Origin: Maniola hyperantus
Lineage: Eukaryota; Arthropoda; Insecta; Lepidoptera; Nymphalidae
DNA length: 64,000 nucleotides
NCBI RefSeq assembly: GCF_902806685.2
Contig: NC_048539.1
Location: 3,484,501-3,548,500, forward strand
Direction of reading: 5' to 3'
Position 1 is the first letter of the stretch, and every line of letters begins with the position of its first letter. Positions 45,430 through 56,751 of this stretch are shown in pieces. Both the position numbers and the translations under genes were made by a program. The notes under the pieces were generated by a model. That model worked only from the letters and a program-made list of their open reading frames with translations. It had not been told where the DNA came from and ran no database searches.

Positions 45430-45600
45430 TCTTCACAGAAACTTTAGAACATACTTAATGCAAAGAGGAACTTTGCATTAAGTATGCTAAAAATACGAAA
45501 GCAGATTAAAACTTACAGTGTACGAGTATCTACCAGGGTACCAGAAGTTAAGTGCCAATAGGTATTCGAAGTGGGTCATCGAGACAAAGGTAATGAAAAA
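45430..45600. repeat. Repeat R, copy 3, with a perfect hairpin
   Basis: Parallel to 44990-45140, but where that copy has ATAATGCGAAGTTCCTCT this one has a 37-nt perfect hairpin at 45450-45486: CATACTTAATGCAAAG, AGGAA, CTTTGCATTAAGTATG. Confidence 0.6.
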
Positions 45601-46244
45601 AAACAAAGAAAAATAGGACTACTTTAAGGTTATACCTGCATCAATAGGTATACTATCATTTTTGACGTCGAAGCCTCGACGTTTTTTTAGAAGTTTCCTA
45701 ACTGTCGTGAACTGTGATGCAAGTCTACCTACGACAGCTTATCCGTATATCTGTGGTCACAGTAGTGACTTTTTTTTAAATTTATAGACTAGCGCTTGGC
45801 TGCAATCACACCAATCAAACTGAAAACTGACAGCAAAACCCAATATGTAATAGACGCCATAAGCCGCTTTTGATATTACGTTTTGGGCTTTAGCTGTAAT
45901 TAGGCCATTGGTATTGCTTCTTTGTTTTGCATTCGGTATTTTCGTTTCGGCTGGAATTAGGTACTTTTTGTGTTGTGCTCGGAATATTGCTCTGAATCAT
46001 GATTCAAAATGTCTTGGAGGTGGACAATGGGTGTGCCTATTGTAATTTTCGTCAAAGGGAAAACTGGGAAAACTGTTCTTCTCCTGCCTAAATAATTATT
46101 TGTCTATAGAACTGTGTTTTTTCTAATATCAGTGAGTCAAAAAATTATCCATCTTCAACCTGACTTACGGTCGGTTGTTCTTTTTCATGAAAGATCCTAT
46201 ATTTTTTGACAAACAACAACGATGCTAAGTAACAGATTCATTAT

Positions 46245-47030
46245 CATCATCAACCAATAGACGTCCACTGCTGGACATAGATCTCTTGTAGAGATTTCCA
46301 TACGTCACGGTCTTACGCCCGTCTGAATCCAGCGGCTCCCTGCGACTCGTCTGTACCCGTAGTACAAGATTTTACGTCTCACCAAACCAAACCAAATTCG
46401 AGAGTCGAAATACTTCCGCGTTACAGTAAACTGGATCTTAAACGCCTTGTTTTAAAGCTCAAGTTTGTCTACACTTCTACAACCAGCGCTCCAAGCGGAA
46501 ACATTGCGAAATTAAAATCAGTGGCATTGAATATTTGACTTCAATTCAAGGCTGTTTAGGTCCATTTTACTGTAACGCGGAACTATTTCGACTCTCGAAT
46601 TTGGTTTGGTTTGGTGAGACGTAAAATCTTGTAGGTACTACGGGTATTGATGTCGACCGTCCGTCCACTTAGTGGGGCGGTCTTCCAACGCTGCGTCTTC
46701 CGGTGCGAGGTCGCCATTCCAACACCTTGGGACCAAAACGTCTATCGGTTTTACGAACTATGTGCCCTGCTCATTGCCATTTCAGCTTCGCAACCCGTAG
46801 AGCTATGTCGGTTACTCTAGTTCTCCCAAGGATCTCCTCATTTCTGATTTGATCACATAGAGAAACTCCAAGCATGGCTCTCTTCATCGCCCGCTGAGTG
46901 ACTCTGAGCTCATCATATCATGAGGCTATAGCCGATAGCGACCATGTCTTTGATCCATATATGTCATCACTGGCAACACGCACTGCTCGAAGACTTTGGT
47001 CTTCAAGCACTGAGGAATTATAGGAAGGAA
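46245..47030 (-). pseudogene. RTE-type retrotransposon fragment, split by a family M MITE
   Basis: 46245-46362 and 46652-47030 read, on the minus strand, as the C-terminal RTE ORF region also found at 10127-10606 (same words, e.g. plus-strand CTGCGACTCGTCTG, AGGTCGCCATTCCA, CGTCTATCGGTTTTACGAAC, ATCTCCTCATTTCTGA). ATCATCATCAACCAATAGAC at 46250 is its 3' tail. Frameshifts are present and no RT core is seen. Confidence 0.7.
46366..46650. mobile_element. Long-TIR MITE family M inside an RTE fragment
   Basis: TACCCGTAGTACAAGATTTT at the left and AAAATCTTGTAGGTACTACG, GGTA at the right; TIRs of about 75 bp. The host text CGTCTG/ATGTCG is split as CGTCTG..TTGATGTCG, so 2-3 bp (TG, or CTG/TTG) appear duplicated. 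This looks like the best-preserved family M copy together with 16091. Confidence 0.8.
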
Positions 47031-47469
47031 TAAAAATTATACACAGTCTGAATAGTTATTACCTAACTATTCCTTAATGGGCATTGTGCCCAATATGCTG
47101 ACACTATTAGCTCGTTGAATGTCTAGGCTTAGCCGCCAAGCTAAATAAGCCAGTCATACCTACTAGTGTTATGTAAATATATTTCATCATGTCTGAAATA
47201 TCTTATTTCAATACGAAACACCTATTTCATATTCGGGTCGCATCGCGCCTTAATAATCCGACACTGAAGCAATATGACGTATCCAGAGACCTGGTTATCT
47301 GAGATTTATTGAAAAAAAAAATTGTTTTGCTGGGTATTGTCTTTCCTTCATTTTCTATTCGCAATATATTTGGTCCATAGAATATTGCGAAATCAAAGTC
47401 AAAATATTTTTTTGATGTAGGTACATATAGGCTTGCTTTCAATTTCAATGTTTATGTTAAACTGATTTA

Positions 47470-47655
47470 AGTTTGCAAAATCCCGTAGGAACTCTTTCAT
47501 TTTCCGGGATAAAAAGTAGCCTATGTCACTCTTCAGGTCTTTAACTATACCCACACAAAAAATCACGTCGATCCGTTGCTCCGTTGCGACGTGATTGAAG
47601 GACAAACCAACAAACCAACAAACAAACACTCTTTCGTATTTATAATAGGGGTAGT
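47470..47655 (+). repeat. Dispersed repeat family A, 5' truncated
   Basis: TTGCAAAATCCCGTAGGAAC to CGTATTTATAATAGGGGTAG, TGAT. Confidence 0.65.
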
Positions 47656-48136
47656 GATTTTTAAAAAAAATCATTCGATTTCACAATTTCAAAGTAAATA
47701 AAAGCTGGGTCTCGAATAATATTATGGCATAAAACACCTTTTCTATACAAAATATTCTGACAATTTTACAAAATTTTATATTTACACAATTTTACACACT
47801 GAATTTTTTAAAACCTAACAAATAAATATTTTGGTTTTGTGTTTATTTATTCGCGATCCAACTCGTTTTGATGAATTATTTAGTTATGAACGCAATTTGT
47901 TTGTTACCTACTTTTACAGAACTGTTTTTTTTACATTAAATATTGTGTATAATTGTGAATTTCTTTATAATTTTAATAAAAAGATCGGAAACGATCACAT
48001 GAAACTATCAGTATAAAACAAATACATAATCCACGTTTATCTGTGTAATAAATAAATGACAGAGACAAAAATAACAGTTATTTTTATTTTATTTTATCAA
48101 TTCTTTATTATCAATAAAAAATACAAAACATAATAT

Positions 48137-48208
48137 ACGCGAGGGCTGTGCGGGTATGCGGGTCGTACCCACCCCGATTGCCATCTCGACCTGTCGCGCA
48201 CTATACCT
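48137..48208. mobile_element. Family P MITE, right half
   Basis: ACGCGAGGGCTGTGCGGGTA, TGCGGGTCGTACC, GATTGCCATCTCGACCTGTC, GCGCACTATAC. Confidence 0.5.
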
Positions 48209-48496
48209 GATTCCATTCATGAATACTAATAGAATATGCAAGCTCACCTAGAAAGTAGCTTTACATTATTATTCTAGAAAATATTTCTAATAAGCATGAG
48301 TATCATAACAAGATATCCGGATACCTTAATAATGTTGAAGCCAATTTGCGTTCCGGTACGATACTGTATAGAAAGCCTTTTAATAGGTATTCGTGCTGTG
48401 AACATTTTTAACAACTAAAATATAGTTATTTGGGTTAACTAATGCTTGCGCTATATAGAAGTCATTGGCGCTTACGCTTTTACCATTTATTCAAAA

Positions 48497-48602
48497 CTAG
48501 CTGAATCCCGCGACTTCATACGCGTGGATTTAGGTTCAAAAATCCCGTGGGAGCTCTTTATTTTTCCAGGATAAAAGTAGCCTATATCACTCTCCAGAGG
48601 TG
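48497..48602 (+). repeat. Dispersed repeat family A, 5' part
   Basis: CTAGCTGAATCCCGCGACTT, AATCCCGTGGGAGCTCTTTA, CCTATATCACTCTCCAG. Confidence 0.55.
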
Positions 48603-49610
48603 CGATTGCGTAAAAAAGAACCATGAAAATGGTAATCATTTCATGACTTAAACGGACGATTTCAGCTGTCAAACGACAATTTCGAATTGTGTAAGGTGTT
48701 CATATTTGTTTAGCCATTACATGGTTCTCATCAAAGCCATGATGGTTATATTAGACCATTGAGTGAATGATTTGATAAGATTTGACAGCTAAGTCCGATT
48801 GCGTAACTTTTTTGAGGCCATTGCTTATGTCAAATAATAACTGTGACTCGATACCTATGACAATGGTCTTAATATAGGTTTTAAATATAATTATCTAACT
48901 TTTTTAAGCCAATTCCTACTCCACCGCGGTAAATTTTGTACCTTTTTAATCGACTACGGCAAAGCCGAAGGCTCAACAGTGCACTGACTGATTAACACAG
49001 CTCTTTATCAAAAAGTGTTTTAAAACAAAAATTTACGTTATTATTGCAATAAAAGGTACTTAATAATTCATTGCATACCTAAGTACCTAGCTAAACTACA
49101 ACTAGTGATAATAATTTAGTGATGCTCCATGCTAGAAAACCACCAGGTATCGACGCCTCTCAATCCGGCTGGTCACCCTGAGAGGTTAGACCAATAACCT
49201 TCAGTGTAAATACAGTTCATAGGTGTTTTGATTGACTAGGTAGGTACCGTATGTTAAATGGACACAGAAAACACCTAAAGGAGGCCTCACACCCTAGGGC
49301 CTAGGGTGTACTGCACAGCTAAACGGTATCTACCTAGGTATCTACTCGATACAAATTAGCATTTAAGTAATTTGTTCACTGATTACCTTAGAAAAGAACT
49401 CGACTGATTACAGACAGATTGTTTTAAGTTTAAATTGGCTTAGGTATAATTATGTTGTAGGTACTTATGTATGTACCTACCTACTCAAATCTAATAGGTA
49501 CCTGAGTTTTGTAGGTAATTAAATTTTTGTTTGTTTATTTAATGTAGTATTTTATGTTATGTAAAATAGCTTACTTTATTATAAACATTAATGGTTTAAT
49601 GGTATAAAAT

Positions 49611-49722
49611 TTAACTCCTTACGCGCCATTTTAACTTTATGTGTCAAATTTCATGTCAAAGGTACCACACTTTGAGGTGAAAGTTGACTCATAGAGTTAA
49701 AATGGTGCGTGAGGAGTCATTT
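49611..49722. mobile_element. Foldback MITE (AACTCCTTACGCGCCATTTT ends)
   Basis: Left AACTCCTTACGCGCCATTTT, AACTTTATGTGTCAA; right inverted TTGACTCATAGAGTTAAAAT, GGTGCGTGAGGAGT. About 110 bp, nearly all stem. A half copy is at about 24550-24600 (TTGACACATAGAGCTAAAAT). Confidence 0.65.
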
Positions 49723-49757
49723 TGTATAGACTATACCTAACTACCTACTTAAAACAT

Positions 49758-49864
49758 CATCATGATCAACTCATAGCCGGCTCACCACGGAGCACAGGTT
49801 TCCTCTCAGTATGAGAAGAGTCTGGCCATAGTCCACTACGCTGGCCAACTGCGGATTGGCAGAC
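49758..49864 (-). mobile_element. SINE family 1, 3' third only
   Basis: CATCATCATGATCAACTCAT, CGGCTCACCACGGAGCACAG, AACTGCGGATTGGCAGACA. Confidence 0.65.
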
Positions 49865-51077
49865 ACAACCTTACATACCTACATTTTTATTATTAAAAGA
49901 ACCTACTTCCTTGGATACAATATCAATAATATAAGTTAGTAAAAATGAATTGTTTATTTGCATTCTACACTACACTAGACAAGTACCTACATAAGAATGA
50001 ATATTATTTACAACTTTTAATGTGATCATTTATTCAACAATTTAATTTACCTTGGTTTCCATATTCCAGTCAAAAAGAATGAAAATAGCTACTTACATCT
50101 TTTATTATTTAATAGAATGTTATAAGGACCTACCCAACTATCTACTATCATTTAAGAAAAAACATTGTCAAAGACTAAAATTCTAGAATGTTATACTTAA
50201 AGGAAAGTAGCTACCTAATAGGTACTTATATTTTTTATATAGAAATACTGAAGATAAAATAAACGAGAAAAAGAAGTATGCATTATTACTACATATAATA
50301 GCAAAAATATACTTACTAATAAGTAAAAGTAGGTAGGTACATTTATGTTAAAATATTTAGGAAATAGTAATGTAACAGGTTTCAAGGGCAATGTTATTAA
50401 GTACCTACCAATAATAATGATAAAGCATTTTTTATTTATGTTATTAATGAATGTACTGTACTAGTTATACCTATCTACTACCTAGGTAGGTAGGAACGAT
50501 ACCTAGGTACTTATTAAAACTTTATTAAGTATTTTTAAGTTCAGTAAATAAAGGGCTTTAATATTATTATTATTACGGCAAAGCAAAAAGGTAAGGATAT
50601 GATTTTAGCAGTCTTTGTACCTAGATGTTTGTATTTAAGTACTTATGTTCCTAAACTACTGAGCCGATTTTGATAAATGTGGTATCAATCGATTCGTTAG
50701 TACAATATTAAGTAGGTACCTATGCAATTAATTCTGTTTATTTGGCCATGCCAGTTTAATCAGTTAGGTAGGAACCTAGTTACAGTTTTATTTAATTAAT
50801 TGCTATGTTTTAGTAAGTAAGTTTTCTGTTTCATCATAGGTTTAAACCGTGTAAATATTTGGTGAGTGTTTTTTGCAATTAAATCTATTCATTTCATACA
50901 TTGGAGAGAGTTTTACTTAGTTGATTAGACCCCAGGGTAGCTATATTTAGGTACCTATCTACTTACCTATTTCTTAAGAGTAGGTACCTAGCTGTTTAAC
51001 TTTTTACTTTATCTTGTTAAGTACCTACCTAACTGTAATTGTGAAAATAGCTCACCCATACATGCTGAGAATGGGAA

Positions 51078-51258
51078 TGAGGAGTTCCCAGCTGCCGAAA
51101 GCCCCTGCCACATCCCAGAAGGGGAATTTGTGGACAATTACAGGCTATCTTTGCCACTGTTCCAGCAACTTGTCGACGAACTCACACCCATACTTGCAGT
51201 CAAGGCAGAGATCTACACGTATCTCTACAGAGTTCAAAGTATTGGTCTTATTATAAAT
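51078..51258 (+). pseudogene. PIF/Harbinger-like transposase fragment, frameshifted
   Basis: One frame reads FVDNYRLSLPLFQQLVDELT then PILAVKAE. After a shift near 51195 another reads RSTRISTEFKVLVLL before a stop. F-x-x-x-Y-R-L-S..F-x-x-L-V-x-x-L-x-P, followed by a basic R-x-T and then E-x-K-V-L, is the N-terminal pattern of Harbinger-type DDE transposases. No DDE residues are in range. The family call rests on this short pattern only. Confidence 0.4.
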
Positions 51259-51365
51259 ACTATCTGTCCCGGCTGTACTAACTAAACGCTAAAATATTGG
51301 TCTTATATTATAGTAGGTAGGTACGTATTGATGAAAATAAGAAAAATTAGGATAGAATAGTCATG

Positions 51366-51990
51366 TCTGCCAAGAAAACCTAAGTATAGGGTACTTCCCG
51401 TTGACCTAAAATCATGAAATTTGGCAGGTAGGTAGGTCTTATACTACAAGTAAAGGAAAAAATCCAGAAACCATGAAATTTGTGGTTATGATTCTAGGTC
51501 AACGGGAAGTACCCTGTAGGTTTTGATTCCCTTTTCTTGATAGACACAACAGACATACAATGAAGTGATCCTGTAAGGGTTCCTTTTTAAGGTTCTGTAC
51601 CTCAAAAGGAAAAACAGAATCCTTATAGGATTACTTTGTTGTCTGTCTGTCAAGAAACTTACAGGGTACTTCCCGTTGACCTAGAATCATAAAATTTGGC
51701 AGGTAGATAGGTCTTATAGCAAACATAAGGGGAACAATCTGAAAACCGTGAATTTGTGGTTACATCACACAAAAAAATTGTGGTCATGAACAAATAGGTA
51801 ATTAGTGTTAACAATTTTCAAAGTAAGATAACTATATCAAGTGGGGTATCATATGAAAGGGCTTCACTGGTGCATTCTAAAACAGATTTTTATGCATCAG
51901 TTTTTCATTTATCGTGCAAAATGTCGAAAAAATACTAGTACAAAACCCTCGGTGCGCGAGCCTGACTCGAACTTGGCCGGTTTTTTTCTT
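51366..51990. repeat. Family F copies in inverted arrangement
   Basis: 51366-51480 (minus; TACTTCCCGTTGACCTAAAA) and 51485-51588 (plus; GATTCTAGGTCAACGGGAAG) form a head-to-head pair. At 51588-51990 a near full-length minus copy follows, ending TCGAACTTGGCCGG. Confidence 0.65.
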
Positions 51991-52350
51991 TTGGAACCCT
52001 AAATAGTAGGTCTCTGAAATTTTTTTTGCTATGGTAATGAGTAGGTAAGTAGGATATCAAATGAAAGAGGAGAAAATTCTGTTCATAAAATAAAAAGTAT
52101 GTAAATTACGATATTAAACATCTTTATTGTCTACAACTATTACAAATAATAAAAATATAGGATAAGCGACAGATGATTAGGAACCTACTAGCTACTCAGC
52201 CCCACCCGTTTGGTATTATTAGGTATTTCTTTGGGTTTTAGTTGGGTTTATCTGTTTACTTATGATAAACATAGGAAAATTTTACCTACTTATAATATGC
52301 TAAAATGTTGAATGTGAATCACAGTCAATTTTAACACGGCACACAACTCA

Positions 52351-52420
52351 TCATCATCAACTCATCACTGGTTTATCACATTGGAGGCAGACATCTTAAC
52401 CACTACACTATCACCGCTCT
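52351..52420 (-). mobile_element. SINE family 1, ends joined by a large deletion
   Basis: CATCATCATCAACTCATCAC and then TTGGAGGCAGACATCTTAAC, CACTACACTATCACCGC; the body between is missing. Confidence 0.5.
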
Positions 52421-52594
52421 TGATCAAAGATTACTAATTATGAACACATAGTAAATAATAAATTATTTGCCTACTTATATGCTATAAATAACTCAAAAAG
52501 TCTTAATGTGAGAAAACTTAACATTTGATTTTTGATTTATTTTTATAAAGAATGTTAGCAAGTTTATTATGGTGACTAATAATCCCCTTTTCTT

Positions 52595-52712
52595 TCCAAC
52601 TAAGCTTGTGCTAGGAGTAGGTACGACAATAGTGCAATGGGTGGGGTTTGAACCGGCGACCTTTCGGATTTCAGTCCGCTCCTCGAACCGTTGAGCTATT
52701 GAGGCTCCGATA
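52595..52712 (-). mobile_element. tRNA-derived SINE, family 3
   Basis: Minus strand: GAGCCTCAATAGCTCAACGG, TTCGAGGAGCGGACTGAAAT, CGAAAGGTCGCCGGTTCAAA, CCCC: a tRNA-like cloverleaf with B box GGTTCAAACCC and a GAA anticodon-like loop (tRNA-Phe-like), followed by ATTGTCGTACCTACTCCTAG, CACAAGCTTAGTTGGAAAG. A second decayed copy at 21029 shows it is a repeat, not a tRNA gene. Confidence 0.65.
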
Positions 52713-53265
52713 ACACTCTGGGCTGTTCATAGTAAACCAAGTAGGGTTCTAGGGTTAAGGATAATGCCTTTACAACTTCTTCAGTGCCTGTTCTGCAATC
52801 TCCATTTGATATCCAAGCAATTTCAAGGCGTTGCTTCTCATAACTTTGTGCCCCCACGTTCCCCTCGTTGGCTTCTAGTAGGCCAGAGTGCTTATAGGCA
52901 TTTCTCTGCCGGAGACTTCTTAATTTTATTAACGCATGGAAATTATGGAATAGATATCGAACTGAGAATTTTGTCTAATTTGTTATTGTAATTTGTTCTC
53001 GTAAAATTCGTAATTTGTCATTACTGACATTGACACCACTGTCACTTGTCACTTAATTGACACTTGAAACGTAGACTTACAGGAAAAAGCATAATCTAAG
53101 AGGAAAAAACATAGGAAAAAATAAGTCCACTAACGCCACCTATTGTCGAATAGCAGTAAACTCGACTATTCATTCGTTCAAAGCGTTTAGTTATTGCAAA
53201 TGCATTATATAATAATAACGTTAGAATTCAATGTTTTAAGTATGAAAGGTAATTTTTCTCAACTG

Positions 53266-53465
53266 GTGACAGAAGGGCTGGCTCATTTTTTGCGCAGCGG
53301 ATCAGCCTGGCTGTCCAGCGCGGAAATGCAGCCAGTATTCTTGGCACCATTCCACGCGGTCATGATTTATATAGTAATTAGATAAGGCTAGCCTTAAGTT
53401 TTATTGTATTAAAAAAAAAATAGTAAAAAAAAAAAAAAAAAAATTTAAAAAAAAAAAAAAAAATT
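53266..53465 (+). pseudogene. Non-LTR retrotransposon 3' end with A-rich tail
   Basis: AGAAGGGCTGGCTCATTTTT, GATCAGCCTGGCTGTCCAGC, GCGGAAATGCAGCCAGTATT, CACCATTCCACGCG, a short AT-rich 3' end, then A-runs to 53465. Decayed coding text resembles EELAHF..ISLAVQRGNAAS then ILGTIPRG. A second copy at 58495-58635 shares the same end point. Confidence 0.6.
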
Positions 53466-53738
53466 TTTTATGATGAAATTAATAAGTTAGCCTAAAAGTT
53501 GCATTGTTTTTGTATGGGATATAATTATTAAAAACAAAAAAATTGACTTTCACTAATGCTATTTGTATAATAAAACGCGATTTTAATGGTACATTTTAAA
53601 GCCACCGGTCATCATTAGGTCACAATTACATGGCCAACCTTAGGCAATACGAATTGGTTTGGGCGATCAATGATCAATTGTTAAAAATGGTCATGAAGGT
53701 CTTATCCTTAGGCAATCGCACTTCTGGTCTTAAGCTAT

Positions 53739-53825
53739 ACTCATGCAAAAATCACGTCAATCCGTTGCTCCGTTGCGACGTGATTGAAGGACAAATCAAC
53801 AAACAAACACACTTTTGCATTTATA
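53739..53825 (+). repeat. Dispersed repeat family A, 3' part
   Basis: CTATACTCATGCAAAAATCA, TTGCTCCGTTGCGACGTGAT, CACACTTTTGCATTTATA. Confidence 0.6.
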
Positions 53826-53852
53826 TTTGCTGTAATAATAATTAGTATTTTC

Positions 53853-54042
53853 CATTTTCGAAGTAAAATAACTATATCAAGTGGGGTATCATATGAAAGG
53901 TCTTCACCTGTACATTCTAAAACAAATTTTTATTTATTTTTATGTATCATAGTTTTGAATTAGCCTGCAAAATGTTGAAAAAATACGACTATAGTACGGA
54001 ACCCTCATTGCGCGAGCCTGACACGCACTTGGCCGGTTTTCG
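53853..54042 (-). repeat. Dispersed repeat family F, 5' part
   Basis: TTTTCGAAGTAAAATAACTA, GTGGGGTATCATATGAAAGG, GCGCGAGCCTGACACGCACT, TGGCCGGTTTT. Confidence 0.6.
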
Positions 54043-55052
54043 GTATTTTTTTTTCAAAAGAGACTTTCAATTCAAAACAAGCCCTGTAACTAGTTAGATA
54101 ATACACTTAATTTTCAAAGGGCATAATTTCGGAATGGATTTTCCGAATTGTCTCCGAAGGCACCAACTTTCTGAAATTATAATCTCAAAAGTGCCCCTTA
54201 ATCTTCAAAACTTATTTTGAACAAGGGGATAGGCATTGAACTTTCCCCAACTTTGTAAAATAAAATTTCTTAACTTTTAATCAGTAAGACGAATTCACAG
54301 AATTATAAATACGAAAATAGAAATGGTATCTGCTGTTTTGGATTCCGGGGTAGCGCAGCGTGTCGCAAATTTTCAGCACTCACTGATACAAAAACTAGCT
54401 AACTTGCCCCGACTTTGAGTGGAATTTTTGGAACGGGGTGGAATCACCAAAAAGCTTGAATTATGTACTTTTTAATGTTTGACTGCACGGATATAACTTG
54501 AAAAATGACGGACTTCCAAAAATCGTGAAACACGTATTTTTGTCCTTTTTAATAAAAAATGACGGCCTTTCGTACAAATTTTCATTCCTAATTTATTCCC
54601 CTTACAGGTAAAAATTCCTGAAATGCTTTTTAGTGAGTTCCATAAAAGGAAGCTACTGTCAAAGTTTAAAGTCTCTAACCCCAATAGTTCAGGCTGTGTA
54701 TTGATAAAATCAAAGAACGATTTTTAATATGAATTATATAGATAATTCAAAAGCATAATATAAAATATTTGTTATCGTAATGTAAATTAGCAACGGAAAT
54801 TAAATTAAAACGCTATGCAAATACGTCAGTTTTTAAAAATAACGCGCACTTATGTTCTAAACATTTGCGGGGCTTCTGTTTATTTACCACTTCTATTCTG
54901 AATTCTGTGAGTAAAATTCTTCAGTGTTTTTAAAAAATCGAATATTGGAATTCTCATAATATAGGAAATAGGAGACGCCTTCATCGGCTTCATCTTTTAT
55001 ATTGATGTCTTATAAGTATAAAGTAAAGAAAATTATTTATCTAAACGTATAA

Positions 55053-55385
55053 ACCGGCTAAGTGCGAGTCAGGCTCGCGCAACGGGGGGTCCCATACTAC
55101 AGTCGTATTTTATCGACATTTTAGAGATTCGTCGATAAGTAGATAAAAATAAATGGGAATCTGTTTTAGAACGCACGGGTGAAGTCCTTTCATCTAATAT
55201 CCCACTCGATATAGTTATCTTACTTCGAAAATTGAAAATACAAATTTTTAGTGCATGACCACAATTTATTTATTTTTTTGTGTGATCTAACCACAATTTC
55301 ACGGTTTTCAGAATTTTCCCCTGTCTGCTATAAGACCTACCTACCTCCCAAATTTCATGATTCAACGGGAAGTACCCTATAAGTA
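55053..55385 (+). repeat. Dispersed repeat family F, 3' truncated
   Basis: AACCGGCTAAGTGCGAGTCA, GGCTCGCGCAACGG, ACGGTTTTCAGAATTTTCCC, CAACGGGAAGTACCCTATAA. Confidence 0.6.
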
Positions 55386-55701
55386 GTAGTAGTAAGGGAA
55401 GTAATCAAAGGCCATAAACGTTTTTGCACGTACATCACGCAATTCATTTTGAACATATTACGTAGGTAATAAATATCGTTAAGAACGTAATGGTCCATTT
55501 GGTACAAAGGTCGACATGATCCAGAAATGGCTGAAAGCGTGGAATGTTTTTGTAATGTTCGTCCGTCTACAGGTGTTATTCGGAAAAATTCCGTCTTGCT
55601 TATTCTTACTATCGACTTGAAATTACTATTACCTATACATACCTAACATTGTTGGATATCCAAGCTGTTTGTTTTACGATATTTTTTTTTTTATTTTTTT
55701 A

Positions 55702-56026
55702 TTCAGATACAAGTTAGCCCTTGACTGCAATCTCACCTGGTGGTAAGTGATGATGCAGTCTAAGATGATAGCGGGCTAACCTGGAAGGGGTATGGCAGTT
55801 TTTATTAAACCCATACCCCTTTGGTTTCTACACGGCATCGTACCGGAACGCTAAATCGCTTGGCGGCACGGCTTTGCCGGTAGGGTGGTAACTAGCCACG
55901 GCCGAAGCCTCCCACCAGACCAGACCAGAAATTTAGAAATTATAAATTCCAAACCCCTGCCAGGAATCGAACCCGGGACCTCCCACTATTAAGACCACAG
56001 CGCTCACCACTGCGCCATGGAGGTTA
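55702..56026 (-). mobile_element. tRNA-derived SINE, family 2
   Basis: TTCAGATACAAGTTAGCCCT to CACCACTGCGCCATGGAGGT; B box on the minus strand in AGGAATCGAACCCGGGACCT. Confidence 0.8.
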
Positions 56027-56034
56027 TTACTAAC

Positions 56035-56205
56035 TAGCTGAACCGCCCCGGCTTCGCTCGGGTGGAGTTTAGAAAATTGAGGGGGGGATTGAATTAAATT
56101 TTTCTCTCCGTAAGAACCATCCTCGTACTTCAAGGAATATTATAAAAAAAAGAATAAGCGAAATCGGTTCAGCTGTTCTCGAGATTTGCGATGAGCAACA
56201 CATAC
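56035..56205 (+). repeat. Dispersed repeat family D
   Basis: AACTAGCTGAACCGCCCCGG, CTTCGCTCGGGTGG, then CTCTCCGTAAGAACCATCCT as at 38575; directly abuts a SINE family 2 copy. Confidence 0.6.
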
Positions 56206-56284
56206 AACACCACCTAAGTAGGTAGGTACTTCAAATGGGTTAACTACAAAAATAAATGGTTGATGAAATAAGTACAGCTACCAA

Positions 56285-56432
56285 TATTTTTAAATATCGT
56301 GGGAACTCTTTGATTTTCTCTCTTTGAGCCTCGAGATTTTTACTATATCCGTACAAAAAGCTCACGCCAATCCGTTGTTTTGTTGCGGCTTGATTGTAGG
56401 ACAAACCAACAAACAAACACACTTTTGCGTTT
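56285..56432 (+). repeat. Dispersed repeat family A, decayed
   Basis: CGTGGGAACTCTTTGATTTT, CAAAAAGCTCACGCCAATCC, AGGACAAACCAACAAACAAA, CACACTTTTGCGTTT. Confidence 0.5.
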
Positions 56433-56751
56433 GTTTTTAAGAACTAAGAGTTTTGCATTAAAAAACTTCTCTTTTTATGAAGTCTATTAAAATTAAAATT
56501 AAAATTTACTAGACATCTTTTTGCGTATTGGATATCGGTATAAATATAAACAATTGCGCAATCAAATTACCGAGTAAGTACATGAATTCTTATAATATCT
56601 TTCCCAGGAGAACCATTTTCTTATACAGTTTTCTTTTTCTTTCCATTATTGTATGTAATAAATAACAAATAAAGTGGGTAAGTATTTTCCGCCCAAGATC
56701 TTTAAAAGCACATAATGCCTAAATAGCCTCTACGTTTTAATGCCATCTCAG

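Larger units (their letters stand above)
37441..49604. other. Upstream region, part 2: no host gene seen
   Basis: Repeats are listed separately. Unassigned stretches: 38206-38574, 39086-39439, 39550-39948, 40278-40984, 41801-42138, 42273-42856, 43060-43378, 43607-44126, 44399-44790, 45621-46244, 47031-47469, 47656-48136 and 48603-49604. Confidence 0.5.

Noticed and set aside
52640..52712. tRNA-Phe-like fold
   Set aside because: A decayed relative with the same trailing sequence at 21029 marks it as a SINE head; the acceptor stem does not close well.
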